Shown here one piece after another: positions 1 to 8,837 of a DNA stretch of 53,253 nt. The notes under the pieces were generated by a model. It was not told the DNA's origin, ran no database searches, and saw nothing but the letters and a program-made list of their open reading frames with translations. The position numbers and the translations under genes are program-made. Source of the DNA: Eubacteriales bacterium (lineage in GTDB: Bacteria > Bacillota_A > Clostridia > Lachnospirales > Lachnospiraceae); assembly GCA_030533315.1 (NCBI GenBank), contig JAUNJL010000011.1, forward strand, positions 1-53,253, in the 5' to 3' direction. Positions within the stretch are counted from its first letter, which is position 1; each line of letters starts with the position of its first letter.

Positions 1-1
1 G

Positions 2-2320
2 GCGGCTGTGAACCAGGAGGATCTCATAGGAGAGGATACCTGCACCGTTACGGTGGCAGGCGGCACCGAAGTTCAAGCCGGAACTCATAGGGCCACGGCA
101 GCCTCCCTCAGCAGTCAGAATTACGCATTGCCGGAGGAGAATACCTGCCAGTACATCATCGCCCCCAAGGTGGTCACCCTGACCTGGAGTGGGAACGAGA
201 CCCGCACCTATGATGGGGAGCCCTCCAATGTGACGGCGGCTGTGAACCAGGAGGATCTGGTAGGAGAAGACACCTGTACTGTGGAGGTGGCCGGCGGCAG
301 CGAAATCAATGCCGGGACTTATGAGGCAGAGGCAGCCTCCCTCAGCAATGAGAACTACGCATTGCCAGGGGAGAAGACCTGCCAGTACGTCATCGAGCCC
401 AAGGAGGTGACCTTGACCTGGAGCGGGAACGAGACCCGCACCTATGACAAGAAGAAGTCGTCCGTGACGGCGAAGGCCGAGGGTCTGGTGAAGGAAGATG
501 TCTGCAACGTGACGGTAACAGGAGGGGAGGCGGTGAACGCCGGAACCCATACAGCCACAGCAGAATCTCTGGACAATGACAACTATGTATTGCCGGCGGA
601 GAAGACCTGTGCGTACACCATCCAGAAGAAGGAGGTCACTCTGATCTGGAGCGGAGATACCGCCCGTATCTATGATGGAACGCCTTCAGCTGTGACGGCG
701 AAAACCGATGGGATCGAAGAGGGAGATTTGTGTGAGGTTTCCTCTGTGACTGGAGGAACGGAGGTCAAGGCCGGCACCCATGAGGCCCAGGCAGAAGGGC
801 TGCAGGGAACGGACAGCGGCAACTATCGTCTGCCGGAGAACGCCTCCCACAAGTACACCATCGAGCCCAAGGAAGTAACCCTGAAATGGTCAGGTACAGA
901 GGATCGCATCTACAATGGCCAGAAGTCCCAGGTGGAAGCGGCCTTGGAGGGCCTGGTGGGTGACGATATCTGTACGGTGGCCTCCGTGACGGGAAGTGAT
1001 GAAATCCATGCCGGGGCTCATACGGCCAGGGTGGAAAGCCTGGAGGGAGCTGACAGCGGCAACTATCGCCTGCCGGAGGATCCCACCTGTACCTACAACA
1101 TCCTGCCCAAGGAAATCACCGTAAGCTGGAGCGGGAACGCAGACAGGATCTACGACGGAACAGCCTCCATGGTGGCAGCGTCCCCAGTTGGCCTGGTGGC
1201 GGGAGATGCCTGCGCCGTGACGGTGACCGGAGGAAACGGAGTGAATGCGGGAACCCATACGGCGACGGCGGCAGCTCTTGATAATGGAGATTACGCACTG
1301 TCGGGAGAAGTCACCTGTGCCTATACCATCCGGCCCAAGGAGATCACCGTAAGCTGGAGTGGGAATGCAGACAGGATCTACGACGGAACAGCCTCCGCCG
1401 TGGCGGCGTCCCCGGTTGGCCTGGTGGCAGGAGACGCCTGCACCGTGGCGGTGACCGGAGGAAACGGAGTGAATGCGGGAACCCACACGGCGACGACAGC
1501 GGGATTGGATAATGGAAACTATGTTCTGGCAGCCCAGGCGTCCTGTACCTACACCATCCAGCCGAGGGAAGCAGTTCTCAGCTGGAGCGGAAACGGGGAG
1601 AGGATCTATGATGGCGCAGCTTCCAACGTGGCGGCTACCGTGGCCAATCTGGCAGCGGGAGACATCTGCGGCGTGACGGTAACCGGAGGAAACGAAGTGA
1701 ATGCGGGAACCCACACGGCGACGGCAGTGGGGCTGGATAATGGAAACTACATCCTGCCTGCCCAGGCATCCTGTGCTTATACCATCGGGAAAGCAGAGCA
1801 AAGCCTGACCGTAGCCAAGACTTCCTATACACAGGCTGTGAAGAAGGCCTTTATGCTGGGTGTTTCTGCATCCGGTGAAGTGACCTACACCAGCAGCAAC
1901 AGCAAGATCGCAAAGGTTGACGCTTCCGGAAAGGTTACCCCGCTGCGAAGCGGTAAGGCCGTAATCACCGTAGAAGCCAAGGAAACAGAGAATTACAAGG
2001 GGGCAGCCAGGGAGATCGAGATTTATGTAAGGCCGGCAAACGTGGCGTCCTTCAAGGCAAAAGCTGGGAAGAGGAAAATTACTCTGAAATGGAAGAAGCA
2101 GGCAGGCGTCAGCGGCTACCAGATTCAGTATTCCACCAGCAAGAAGTTTACGAAGAAGACCACAAAGACGGTGAACGTGAAGGCTTCTGCAAAGAAATAT
2201 ACCTTGAAGAAGCTGGCCTCCAAAAAGAGGTATTACGTGAGGATCCGGGCTTACAAGACCATCAACAGGGTGAAGTATTACAGCCCCAAATTCAGAACCA
2301 AAAAGGTGAAGGTCAAATAA
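2..2320 (+). CDS. Repetitive secreted/surface protein, 5' end outside window
   Basis: The reading frame is open to the left edge, so this is the C-terminal part (about 770 residues visible) of a larger extracellular protein. It has one partial and seven full repeats of about 78 residues. Each starts near [KR]E[VI]TLxWSG, continues with R(I/T)YDG, then GG..VNAGTH and ends xTCxYTI. This resembles the YDG/MBG bacterial Ig-like repeat families. About residues 607-690 form a different Ig-like domain (SSNSKIAKVDASGKVTP is typical of Big_2 folds). The last 80 residues look like a fibronectin type III module with the lysine-rich end common in Lachnospiraceae surface proteins. No LPXTG or membrane anchor is seen at the C-terminus; a signal peptide would lie upstream of the window. 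Repeats 5 and 6 are nearly identical in DNA, suggesting recent duplication. Function is unknown; adhesion or a structural role is inference. Confidence 0.85.
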   Translation, partial: AAVNQEDLIGEDTCTVTVAGGTEVQAGTHRATAASLSSQNYALPEENTCQYIIAPKVVTLTWSGNETRTYDGEPSNVTAAVNQEDLVGEDTCTVEVAGGSEINAGTYEAEAASLSNENYALPGEKTCQYVIEPKEVTLTWSGNETRTYDKKKSSVTAKAEGLVKEDVCNVTVTGGEAVNAGTHTATAESLDNDNYVLPAEKTCAYTIQKKEVTLIWSGDTARIYDGTPSAVTAKTDGIEEGDLCEVSSVTGGTEVKAGTHEAQAEGLQGTDSGNYRLPENASHKYTIEPKEVTLKWSGTEDRIYNGQKSQVEAALEGLVGDDICTVASVTGSDEIHAGAHTARVESLEGADSGNYRLPEDPTCTYNILPKEITVSWSGNADRIYDGTASMVAASPVGLVAGDACAVTVTGGNGVNAGTHTATAAALDNGDYALSGEVTCAYTIRPKEITVSWSGNADRIYDGTASAVAASPVGLVAGDACTVAVTGGNGVNAGTHTATTAGLDNGNYVLAAQASCTYTIQPREAVLSWSGNGERIYDGAASNVAATVANLAAGDICGVTVTGGNEVNAGTHTATAVGLDNGNYILPAQASCAYTIGKAEQSLTVAKTSYTQAVKKAFMLGVSASGEVTYTSSNSKIAKVDASGKVTPLRSGKAVITVEAKETENYKGAAREIEIYVRPANVASFKAKAGKRKITLKWKKQAGVSGYQIQYSTSKKFTKKTTKTVNVKASAKKYTLKKLASKKRYYVRIRAYKTINRVKYYSPKFRTKKVKVK

Positions 2321-2351
2321 GGGACAGATGTCCGAAAAAGGGCCAAAAATA

Positions 2352-2402
2352 ACAGAGGGTATCCCAAAAGTCAGAAATGACTGGAGGGATACCCTCTGTT
2401 CT
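2352..2402. terminator. Bidirectional intrinsic terminator
   Basis: A 14-bp perfect stem (ACAGAGGGTATCCC at 2352-2365 with its complement at 2386-2399) lies between the convergent surface-protein and tmcAL genes. The U-rich tail is better on the minus strand (TTATTTTT) than on the plus strand. Confidence 0.85.
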
Positions 2403-2441
2403 TATCGAAAAAATAGGAGGAAGAAGGATACAAGCGGGACC

Positions 2442-3725
2442 CTATAGGATCACCACCGGCTGCCGATATTCATGGCAGAAGGCCTGCCCGGTCTTTTGGG
2501 AGAGGAGGCTCTGGTAGAGGTTGGAGGCGAAGGCGGTCTCCTCGAAGAGAGGGAGGGCGTCTTCTGAAAGGATTCGCCTGGCATTGGCAGGCTTTGTGAG
2601 GAGGGGGATCGTCCCCCTTTTTTTGATCTCCTTCAGAAGGGGGGCGCTGCTTTTCCGAAAGCCCAGGATGCGGGCGTAGGGGACGGAGGAGGGAGCGGAC
2701 TGGATCCCCAGGAGAAGGTGGATGAGGGCTCTTTGTATCCGGGTCTGTGTCAGCTCCTTTGTTTTCAGCAGTTGGGTGAAGTGGGAAAAGTTTCCGAATG
2801 AGAAACGGTTTGCAAATATGCGGCGGGCCAGCTCCGGGGAAACGTCCAGGTACCGGCAGAGGGTTTCCGGGGTTTCTTTTAGGAGAGCGTACACAAAGAG
2901 AGGCTCCAGCTCCCGGGTGGTCAGGAAGGCCCCCGAAAGGACGGCCTTTTGGAAGAGAGGCGTGATCCGGGAAGGAAGCTGTCCCTGAAGGAGGGAGAGG
3001 GCCTTTTGGGGAGCCTCGGCGGAGAGGATCCTTCGGATGGCGGTGGCGGAGGAGGGGGCCTCCGATGAGAGCTGGCGGTCGTGATAGCCGCCTCCCCTGC
3101 GGCGCAGGGTGACGGGATGGATGCTGCTTTTTTGGCGGAGGATGGCCTTGCAGTATTCCAGGCCCAGGATGTTGTTGGGGGAGGAGAGAAGGCGGCAGAG
3201 AGCGTCCTGCCCCTTGGGGAGGGCAGATAAGGCCTCCTTTTCCAGGCAGGGGGAGTCCAGGCAGGAAAGAAGGGCTCTGCATCGGGCGGCGGGATAGGTC
3301 ATCCCGCTTTTTAGGGCCTCCGAAAGAGAGGTGGAAAAGTCCCCTGGCTCCTCCAGGAGGACCTTGGCCAGCCCATTCAGAATGGCCACATCCCCACACT
3401 CACTGCCGAAGCAAAGCGCATCCACCACTCCAAGGCCGTCCAGAAGGGAGACGCCTCCCATGGCAAAGGCTTCCGCACTGGCCGTGGCAGAGGCGATGGG
3501 GAGCTCCAGCACCAGGTCCGCTCCCTGGAGCAGGGCCATCCTGGCCCTCACATGCTTGGGAAAAAGGGCGGGAGCCCCTCTCTGGACAAAGTCCCCGCTC
3601 ATGGCCACCACGATGTGATCGCCCTGAAGCTCTTTTCGGATATGCTCCAGCTGGAGGGCGTGGCCATTGTGGAAGGGGTTGTATTCGGCGATGACGCCTA
3701 CGGTTTTGATGCCTTTGATTTTCAT
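2442..3725 (-). CDS. tmcAL: tRNA(Met) cytidine acetate ligase (TmcAL/YlbM)
   Basis: A 427-residue protein of the YlbM family. B. subtilis TmcAL activates acetate with ATP and acetylates C34 of elongator tRNA-Met (ac4C34). The N-terminal signature GVIAEYNPFHNGH (residues 10-22) carries the HxGH-like nucleotidyltransferase motif, followed by MSGDFVQRG. The frame is open further upstream, but the ATG at 3723-3725 (MKIKGIK) gives the standard family start and follows a GGCAGGTG ribosome-site-like stretch. It is divergent from pta-ackA, which make and consume acetyl phosphate and acetate, so gene and substrate pathway are adjacent. Function by family is strong; ac4C itself cannot be seen in sequence. 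Confidence 0.92.
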   Translation of the reverse strand: MKIKGIKTVGVIAEYNPFHNGHALQLEHIRKELQGDHIVVAMSGDFVQRGAPALFPKHVRARMALLQGADLVLELPIASATASAEAFAMGGVSLLDGLGVVDALCFGSECGDVAILNGLAKVLLEEPGDFSTSLSEALKSGMTYPAARCRALLSCLDSPCLEKEALSALPKGQDALCRLLSSPNNILGLEYCKAILRQKSSIHPVTLRRRGGGYHDRQLSSEAPSSATAIRRILSAEAPQKALSLLQGQLPSRITPLFQKAVLSGAFLTTRELEPLFVYALLKETPETLCRYLDVSPELARRIFANRFSFGNFSHFTQLLKTKELTQTRIQRALIHLLLGIQSAPSSVPYARILGFRKSSAPLLKEIKKRGTIPLLTKPANARRILSEDALPLFEETAFASNLYQSLLSQKTGQAFCHEYRQPVVIL

Positions 3726-3792
3726 AAAGCTGCACCTGCCTGAATCGTGATACAAAAAAATCAGAATACCAGATATTCTACCATGGAAAAGC

Positions 3793-3821
3793 TTGAAATA
3801 CAAGGGAGGGAGGGGTATAAT
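3793..3821 (+). promoter_or_regulatory. pta-ackA promoter
   Basis: TTGAAA (3793-3798), 17-bp spacer, TATAAT (3816-3821): a near-consensus housekeeping promoter. Predicted start near 3828, giving a leader of about 95 nt that contains a small CATCA/TGATG hairpin (3869-3884). Confidence 0.85.
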
Positions 3822-3924
3822 GGATTCGGTTAGTAACAGTTCAGGCATCCGAACTGCTGCATCATTGACATCATTTGTGTGATGGAAGATCAGGCGATAA
3901 CAATACGAAAGGAGCCATTGAATC

Positions 3925-4929
3925 ATGGGATTTATTGATGTAATCAAAGAGAGGGCAAAATCAAACGTCAAGACGATCGTGCTGCCGGAGACCGAGGACA
4001 TGAGGACCTTGGAGGCGGCCGACAGGATCTTGAAGGAAGGCCTTGCGAAGCTGGTACTGGTGGGAAATGAGGAGACGGTGAAAAAGAGCGCCGCTGAGGG
4101 CGGCTTTGACATCTCCGGCGCTGAGATCGTGGACCCGGCTGTTTCCCAGAAGACCCAGGGATACATAGAGAAGCTGGTGGAGCTGAGACAGAAGAAGGGA
4201 ATGACGCCGGAGCAGGCGAAGGAGATCCTTCTGAACCAGTATCTGTATTACGGGGTGATGATGGTGAAGATGGGCGATGCAGACGGTATGGTTTCCGGTG
4301 CCTGCCATTCCACCGCCGATACCTTAAGGCCCTGTCTCCAGATCCTAAAGACGAAGCCCGGCACCAAGCTGGTGTCCGCATTCTTCCTGATGATCGTTCC
4401 AGACTGTGAGTTTGGTGCGGACGGCGCTTTCGTATTTGGGGACTGCGGCCTGAACCAGAACCCGGATCCAGAGGAGCTGGCCGCCATTGCCGCATCCTCC
4501 GCAGAGTCCTTTAAGCTTCTGGTAGGGGAGGAGCCGGTGGTGGCCATGCTCTCCCACTCCACGAAGGGCAGTGCGAAGCATGGGGACGTGGACAAGGTGA
4601 CGGAGGCCGTCAGGATCGCCAAGGAGCAGAATCCGGATCTGGTGCTGGACGGAGAGTTCCAGCTTGACGCAGCCATCGTTCCAAGCGTGGGCGCGTCCAA
4701 GGCTCCCGGAAGTCCGGTGGCGGGAAAGGCGAATGTTTTGATCTTCCCGGATCTGGACGCAGGAAACATCGGCTACAAGCTGGTACAGCGCCTGGCAAAA
4801 GCGGAAGCCTACGGGCCCGTCACCCAGGGTATCGCAAAGCCGGTCAACGACCTGTCCAGAGGCTGCTCCTCCGAGGATATCGTGGGCGTGGTGGCCATCA
4901 CTGCCGTACAGTGCCAGGCCGAGGAGTAA
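3925..4929 (+). CDS. pta: Phosphate acetyltransferase
   Basis: A 334-residue Pta of the short form (catalytic PTA_PTB domain only, without the N-terminal regulatory domain of the long enterobacterial enzyme). It converts acetyl-CoA plus phosphate to acetyl phosphate in the cytoplasm, the first step of substrate-level ATP formation to acetate. Visible family landmarks are VLPETEDMRTLEAA near the start, DADGMVSGACHST around residue 120 and MLSHSTKGSAKH in the C-terminal half. The start is supported by AAGGAG about 10 nt upstream. ackA follows after 95 bp with no terminator, so the two are probably co-transcribed from the promoter at 3793. Confidence 0.97.
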   Translation: MGFIDVIKERAKSNVKTIVLPETEDMRTLEAADRILKEGLAKLVLVGNEETVKKSAAEGGFDISGAEIVDPAVSQKTQGYIEKLVELRQKKGMTPEQAKEILLNQYLYYGVMMVKMGDADGMVSGACHSTADTLRPCLQILKTKPGTKLVSAFFLMIVPDCEFGADGAFVFGDCGLNQNPDPEELAAIAASSAESFKLLVGEEPVVAMLSHSTKGSAKHGDVDKVTEAVRIAKEQNPDLVLDGEFQLDAAIVPSVGASKAPGSPVAGKANVLIFPDLDAGNIGYKLVQRLAKAEAYGPVTQGIAKPVNDLSRGCSSEDIVGVVAITAVQCQAEE

Positions 4930-5024
4930 TGTCCGGGCTTTCTCCGTTCAGAAGGCATCGCCGGGCCCAGGGCCCTGAAAGCATCACAAATGACATAGAT
5001 TATAGATTGAGGAGTGTGTAAATC

Positions 5025-6218
5025 ATGAATGTATTGGTTATTAACTGCGGAAGCTCTTCCCTGAAGTATCAGCTCATCAACTCCGACTCTGAGGAGGTTC
5101 TTGCAAAGGGCCTCTGCGAGCGGATCGGCCTTGACGGAAGGCTGGTATACCAGAAGGAGGGCTGTGACAAGGAGATTACGGAGGCTCCCATGCCCACCCA
5201 TAAGGAGGCGATCCAGATGGTGCTGGACGCCCTGGTAAATGAGAAAACGGGCGCCATCGGAAGTCTTCAGGAGGTAAATGCCATTGGACACCGTATCGTG
5301 CACGGCGGCGAGAAGTTCGCATCCTCCGCAGTGATCACGGACGAGATGATCCAGGCTGTGGAGGAGTGCAACGACCTCGCTCCTCTCCACAATCCGGCGA
5401 ACCTGATCGGCATCCGGGTGTGTGGGGAGCTGATGCCTGGCGTTCCCCAGGTAGGGGTGTTTGACACCGCTTTCCATCAGACCATGCCCAAAAAGGCTTA
5501 TTTGTACGGCCTGCCCCTGAATTATTACACGGATTACAAGGTTCGGAGGTATGGCTTCCACGGAACCTCCCACAGCTTCGTCTCCAAGCGTGCCGTTGAC
5601 TTCCTGGGCCTGGACAAGGATCACTCCAAGGTGATCGTGTGCCATCTGGGAAACGGTTCTTCCATCAGCGCCGTGGTGAATGGCAAGTGCGTGGATACCA
5701 CCATGGGCCTGACCCCGCTGGAGGGTGTGGTGATGGGTACCCGCTGCGGCAGCATCGACCCGGCTATTGTGGAATATATCGCAAAGAAGGAGAACCTGGA
5801 CATTGGCGGAGTGATGAACATCCTCAACAAAAAGTCTGGTCTTATGGGGCTTTCCGGCGGTGTTTCCAGCGACCTGAGGGATCTGGGTAATGCCGCTGAC
5901 AGCGGAAACCAGGACGCCATCAACGCCCTGGACGTGCTCTGCTATGGCATCGCCAAATATGTGGGCGGCTATGTGGCTGCCATGAACGGCGTGGATGCGG
6001 TGGTGTTTACCGCAGGCATTGGAGAGAATGACAACGTTGTCCGGGAGAAGGTTGTCAGCTATCTGGGATATCTGGGAGTGACCCTGGATGCAGAGGCAAA
6101 CAAGAAGAGGGGCGAGGAGTTTTTGATCTCCACGCCGGACTCCAAGGTGAAGGTTGCCGTGATCCCCACAAATGAGGAGCTGGCCATCTGCCGGGAGACG
6201 GTTGCTCTCGTATCATAA
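5025..6218 (+). CDS. ackA: Acetate kinase
   Basis: A 397-residue acetate kinase, full length for the family. It transfers the phosphoryl group of acetyl phosphate to ADP, yielding acetate and ATP. Signatures seen: MNVLVINCGSSSLKYQL at the N-terminus (phosphate-binding), GFHGTSHSFV in the middle, and VFTAGIGEND near the C-terminus (adenosine site). GAGGAG precedes the ATG. It is the second gene of the pta-ackA unit; a strong hairpin and an intrinsic terminator follow. Confidence 0.98.
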   Translation: MNVLVINCGSSSLKYQLINSDSEEVLAKGLCERIGLDGRLVYQKEGCDKEITEAPMPTHKEAIQMVLDALVNEKTGAIGSLQEVNAIGHRIVHGGEKFASSAVITDEMIQAVEECNDLAPLHNPANLIGIRVCGELMPGVPQVGVFDTAFHQTMPKKAYLYGLPLNYYTDYKVRRYGFHGTSHSFVSKRAVDFLGLDKDHSKVIVCHLGNGSSISAVVNGKCVDTTMGLTPLEGVVMGTRCGSIDPAIVEYIAKKENLDIGGVMNILNKKSGLMGLSGGVSSDLRDLGNAADSGNQDAINALDVLCYGIAKYVGGYVAAMNGVDAVVFTAGIGENDNVVREKVVSYLGYLGVTLDAEANKKRGEEFLISTPDSKVKVAVIPTNEELAICRETVALVS

Positions 6219-6272
6219 TATGCTCATATGTGATCTCGGGATCAAAGCGGGATCAGCCAGATGAGAATCTGT

Positions 6273-6302
6273 GGCCGCCGGGGCAGAAGTGCCCCGGCGG
6301 CC
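6273..6302 (+). terminator. Strong GC hairpin after ackA
   Basis: A 13-bp perfect stem (6273-6285 with 6290-6302, GAAG tetraloop) just upstream of the terminator. It has no U-tract itself and may protect the 3' end or slow polymerase. Confidence 0.6.
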
Positions 6303-6307
6303 TTGGG

Positions 6308-6344
6308 GAGGGTGTACTGAGAAAAGGCACACCCTCTCTTTTTT
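6308..6344 (+). terminator. ackA intrinsic terminator
   Basis: GAGGGTGT (6308-6315) pairs with ACACCCTC (6329-6336), followed directly by TCTTTTTT. Confidence 0.9.
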
Positions 6345-6437
6345 CGGGATCCGGGCGGTGAGGGGGCTTCTGTGGGAAAAGGCTGGTATCCTTCTCAGAG
6401 GGGGATCGGCACATGGGAAAAAACAGGCAATTTGTCA

Positions 6438-6466
6438 TTGACAAACAGGAGAACACTATGTATAAT
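6438..6466 (+). promoter_or_regulatory. DUF177-rpmF promoter
   Basis: Perfect consensus TTGACA (6438-6443), 17-bp spacer, TATAAT (6461-6466), 25 bp upstream of the DUF177 start codon. This is the strongest-looking promoter in the window, as expected for a ribosomal-protein unit. Confidence 0.92.
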
Positions 6467-6491
6467 TGACTAGGTGTGATAGGAGATCGTT

Positions 6492-7019
6492 ATGCGGATT
6501 CATTTATCAGAGATCGTGTCAAGCGAGGGAATGACCGTGGAGAGATCTGTCCCCCTGGGGATGGAGACCATTGTCTTTCGGTCTGGCACGTTTCCGGTTC
6601 TGGCGAAGGAGCCGGTGGAGCTTACCATTACGAATACCGGCGATAAGGTTCTGGAGCTTGTGGGAAGGGGCGAGGTCACCGTGGCCATTCCCTGCGACAG
6701 GTGTCTGGAGGAGGTGCCGGTGGTCATGCTTCTGGATTTTCAGAGGAAGCTGGACATGAAGCTTACCCAGGAGGATCGGGTAGAGGGTCTGGACGAAGAA
6801 AGCTATCTCACGGGTATGGACCTGGATGTGGACCGGTTGGTCTATCTTGAGGTGCTGATGGGCTGGCCTTTGAAGGTTTTGTGTAAGGAAGACTGCAAAG
6901 GGATCTGCAGCCAATGTGGGAAAAACCTCAATGACGGTCCCTGCGGATGTGCGAAGGAGCCAAAGGATCCCCGCATGGCAGCTATCAGCGATATATTTAG
7001 TAAGTTTAAGGAGGTGTAA
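6492..7019 (+). CDS. DUF177 family protein (YlbN/YceD)
   Basis: A 175-residue DUF177 protein, the usual partner immediately upstream of rpmF. YceD relatives are linked to 23S rRNA metabolism, but the exact role is not established. The sequence shows a Cys pair CDRC near residue 60 and a Cys-rich C-terminal cluster (CKEDCKGICSQCGKNL followed by CGC), the conserved putative metal-binding end of the family. AGGAG precedes the ATG. The stop lies 3 nt before rpmF, implying translational coupling. Confidence 0.9.
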   Translation: MRIHLSEIVSSEGMTVERSVPLGMETIVFRSGTFPVLAKEPVELTITNTGDKVLELVGRGEVTVAIPCDRCLEEVPVVMLLDFQRKLDMKLTQEDRVEGLDEESYLTGMDLDVDRLVYLEVLMGWPLKVLCKEDCKGICSQCGKNLNDGPCGCAKEPKDPRMAAISDIFSKFKEV

Positions 7020-7022
7020 CAT

Positions 7023-7205
7023 ATGTCCATCTGTCCAAAGAATAAATCTTCCAAGTCAAGAAGGGATAAGAGAAGAGCGAACTGGAAAATGAGCGCTCCG
7101 AACCTGGTGAAATGCAGCAAGTGCGGCGCATTGATGATGCCTCACAGGGTTTGCAAGGCTTGCGGAAGCTACAACAAAAAAGAGATCATTAAGGTAGAGG
7201 ATTAA
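7023..7205 (+). CDS. rpmF: 50S ribosomal protein L32
   Basis: A 60-residue L32. The basic N-terminus (MSICPKNKSSKSRRDKRR) is followed by a zinc ribbon with two Cys pairs, CSKC and CKAC, so this is the zinc-binding (C+) paralogue type. A strong AAGGAGG overlaps the end of DUF177. In many Firmicutes plsX follows directly; here plsX is about 11.4 kb further on. Confidence 0.97.
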   Translation: MSICPKNKSSKSRRDKRRANWKMSAPNLVKCSKCGALMMPHRVCKACGSYNKKEIIKVED

Positions 7206-7358
7206 TGACGGCCGTTCCGGCAGTCCTGCACATTTGCTGCACTGGCTGCAGGGACGCGGCAGAGATGTGCCAGAATCCCGGGGATCCAGGTGGTTCCCAT
7301 GGATTTTTGCATGTGGCGGTTCAGGTGTCTGGGCTGCTGCGCTGAGTGAGAACATAGG

Positions 7359-7391
7359 ACAGACGCTGCAGGTGCGGCGTCTGTTTCTTTG
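7359..7391 (+). terminator. rpmF intrinsic terminator
   Basis: ACAGACGC (7359-7366) pairs with GCGTCTGT (7377-7384), followed by TTCTTTG. It separates the L32 unit from the MATE gene. Confidence 0.8.
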
Positions 7392-7469
7392 TCCCAAAAA
7401 GAACAAAATCGGGCCGGCCCGTGAAAAACAAGCTATGCCAGCAGGTTCGTCTGTCAAAGGGAGGATGAC

Positions 7470-8837
7470 ATGGAGCAAAAAACAGAAAAAGGGGGAAACC
7501 AGATCATCGAGGGGGTGATCTGGAAACAGCTTTTGCTTTTTTTCTTTCCCATCGTTTTTGGAACTTTTTTTCAGCAGATCTACAATATGGCGGACACGCT
7601 GGTGGTGGGCCGTTTCGTGGGAAAGGAGGCCCTGGCCGCCGTGGGAGGCTCCGCCAGCCAGATCGTCAATCTGATCGTGGGCTTTTTCGTGGGGCTTTGT
7701 TCTGGTGCGACGGTGATCATCTCCCAGTTTTATGGCGCAAAGGATGAAAAAAATCTGAGGCTGACCCTCCATACCGCCTTCGCCTTTGCCATTTTGGCCA
7801 GCCTGGGCATCGCCCTTTTCGGGATCTGCTTCTCCCGGAGAATGCTTCTTTTGATGAACACGCCGGAGGAGGTGGTGGAGGATTCGGCGGTGTATCTCCA
7901 CATCTATTTCGGGGGAATGCTGTTTAACCTGCTGTACAACATGGGGGCGGGCATCCTGCGGGCGGTGGGGGATTCCAGGCGTCCCCTCTACGTGTTGATC
8001 GTCACCTGTGTCCTGAACATTGTCCTGGATCTGGTGACCGTGGTGGGATTTGGCCTGGGCGTGCGGGGAGTGGCCATTTCCACGGTGGCCGCCCAGGGGG
8101 TCAGCGCAGGGATGGTGGTGTGGATGCTTTTGAAGACCCAGGAGCTCTACCGCCTGAGGGCGAGGGAGATCCGCATCCACGGCCGCCATCTGTCCTCCAT
8201 CCTCGGCATTGGCGTGCCGGTGGGAATGGAGTCGGTGATGTACGGGATCTCCAACGTCCTGATCCAGGTTTTCGTCAATGACCTGGGAACGGATACGGTG
8301 GCCGCCTGGGGAACCCTGTCCAAGGTCGACGCCTTTTTCTGGATGGTCATCAATGCCTTTGGCATCGCCATCACCACCTTTGTGGGGCAAAATTATGGGG
8401 CGGGGAAATTCGATCGTATGAGGAAAAGCGTCCACGTCTGCATGGGGATGTCCATGGTCAGCGCCGTGGCCATCAGCGGGGTCTGCGTGGCCTTTGGCAG
8501 GAGCATTTACGGTATTTTTACCACGGATCCCTCCGTGGTGAGCATCGGCACCCACATGATCAACCGCATGATGCCGGCCTACTCCATCTTTGTGGTCATC
8601 AGCACCCTCTCAGGGGCTCTCAGGGGAGCGGGGAAGGTGCTGGTTCCCATGGTGCTTACCTGCGGCGGCGTGTGTACCCTGAGGATCGTCTGGCTCCTTG
8701 CCATGGTCCCCAGGTTTCCAGGGATCGACACCATCATGCTCAGCTACCCCATTTCCTGGAGCATTACCTCCCTTTTGTTTATCCTGTACTACCTGAAACG
8801 TTTTCCAAAAAACCACGAAAATATCCGGGCCTATTAG
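7470..8837 (+). CDS. MATE family multidrug/toxin exporter
   Basis: A 455-residue polytopic membrane protein with about 12 hydrophobic segments in two homologous halves. Family signs are FGTFFQQIYNMADTLVVGRFVG near residues 30-50 (wrapped over the first membrane helix) and the matching VGMESVMYGISNVLIQVFVN in the second half. MATE proteins export cationic drugs and metabolites using Na+ or H+ gradients; substrate cannot be read from sequence. GGGAGG lies before the ATG. Its stop codon interlocks with that of the convergent GH2 gene (TTAG at 8834-8837). Confidence 0.93.
   Translation: MEQKTEKGGNQIIEGVIWKQLLLFFFPIVFGTFFQQIYNMADTLVVGRFVGKEALAAVGGSASQIVNLIVGFFVGLCSGATVIISQFYGAKDEKNLRLTLHTAFAFAILASLGIALFGICFSRRMLLLMNTPEEVVEDSAVYLHIYFGGMLFNLLYNMGAGILRAVGDSRRPLYVLIVTCVLNIVLDLVTVVGFGLGVRGVAISTVAAQGVSAGMVVWMLLKTQELYRLRAREIRIHGRHLSSILGIGVPVGMESVMYGISNVLIQVFVNDLGTDTVAAWGTLSKVDAFFWMVINAFGIAITTFVGQNYGAGKFDRMRKSVHVCMGMSMVSAVAISGVCVAFGRSIYGIFTTDPSVVSIGTHMINRMMPAYSIFVVISTLSGALRGAGKVLVPMVLTCGGVCTLRIVWLLAMVPRFPGIDTIMLSYPISWSITSLLFILYYLKRFPKNHENIRAY

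Noticed and set aside
890..1801. Long antisense open frame (303 codons) in the surface-protein repeats
   Set aside because: It mirrors the DNA repeat period of the sense gene and shows no family features.
7056..8555. Antisense open frame of 499 codons across MATE
   Set aside because: His/Gly-rich low-similarity translation, typical of the antisense of GC-rich membrane-protein genes.
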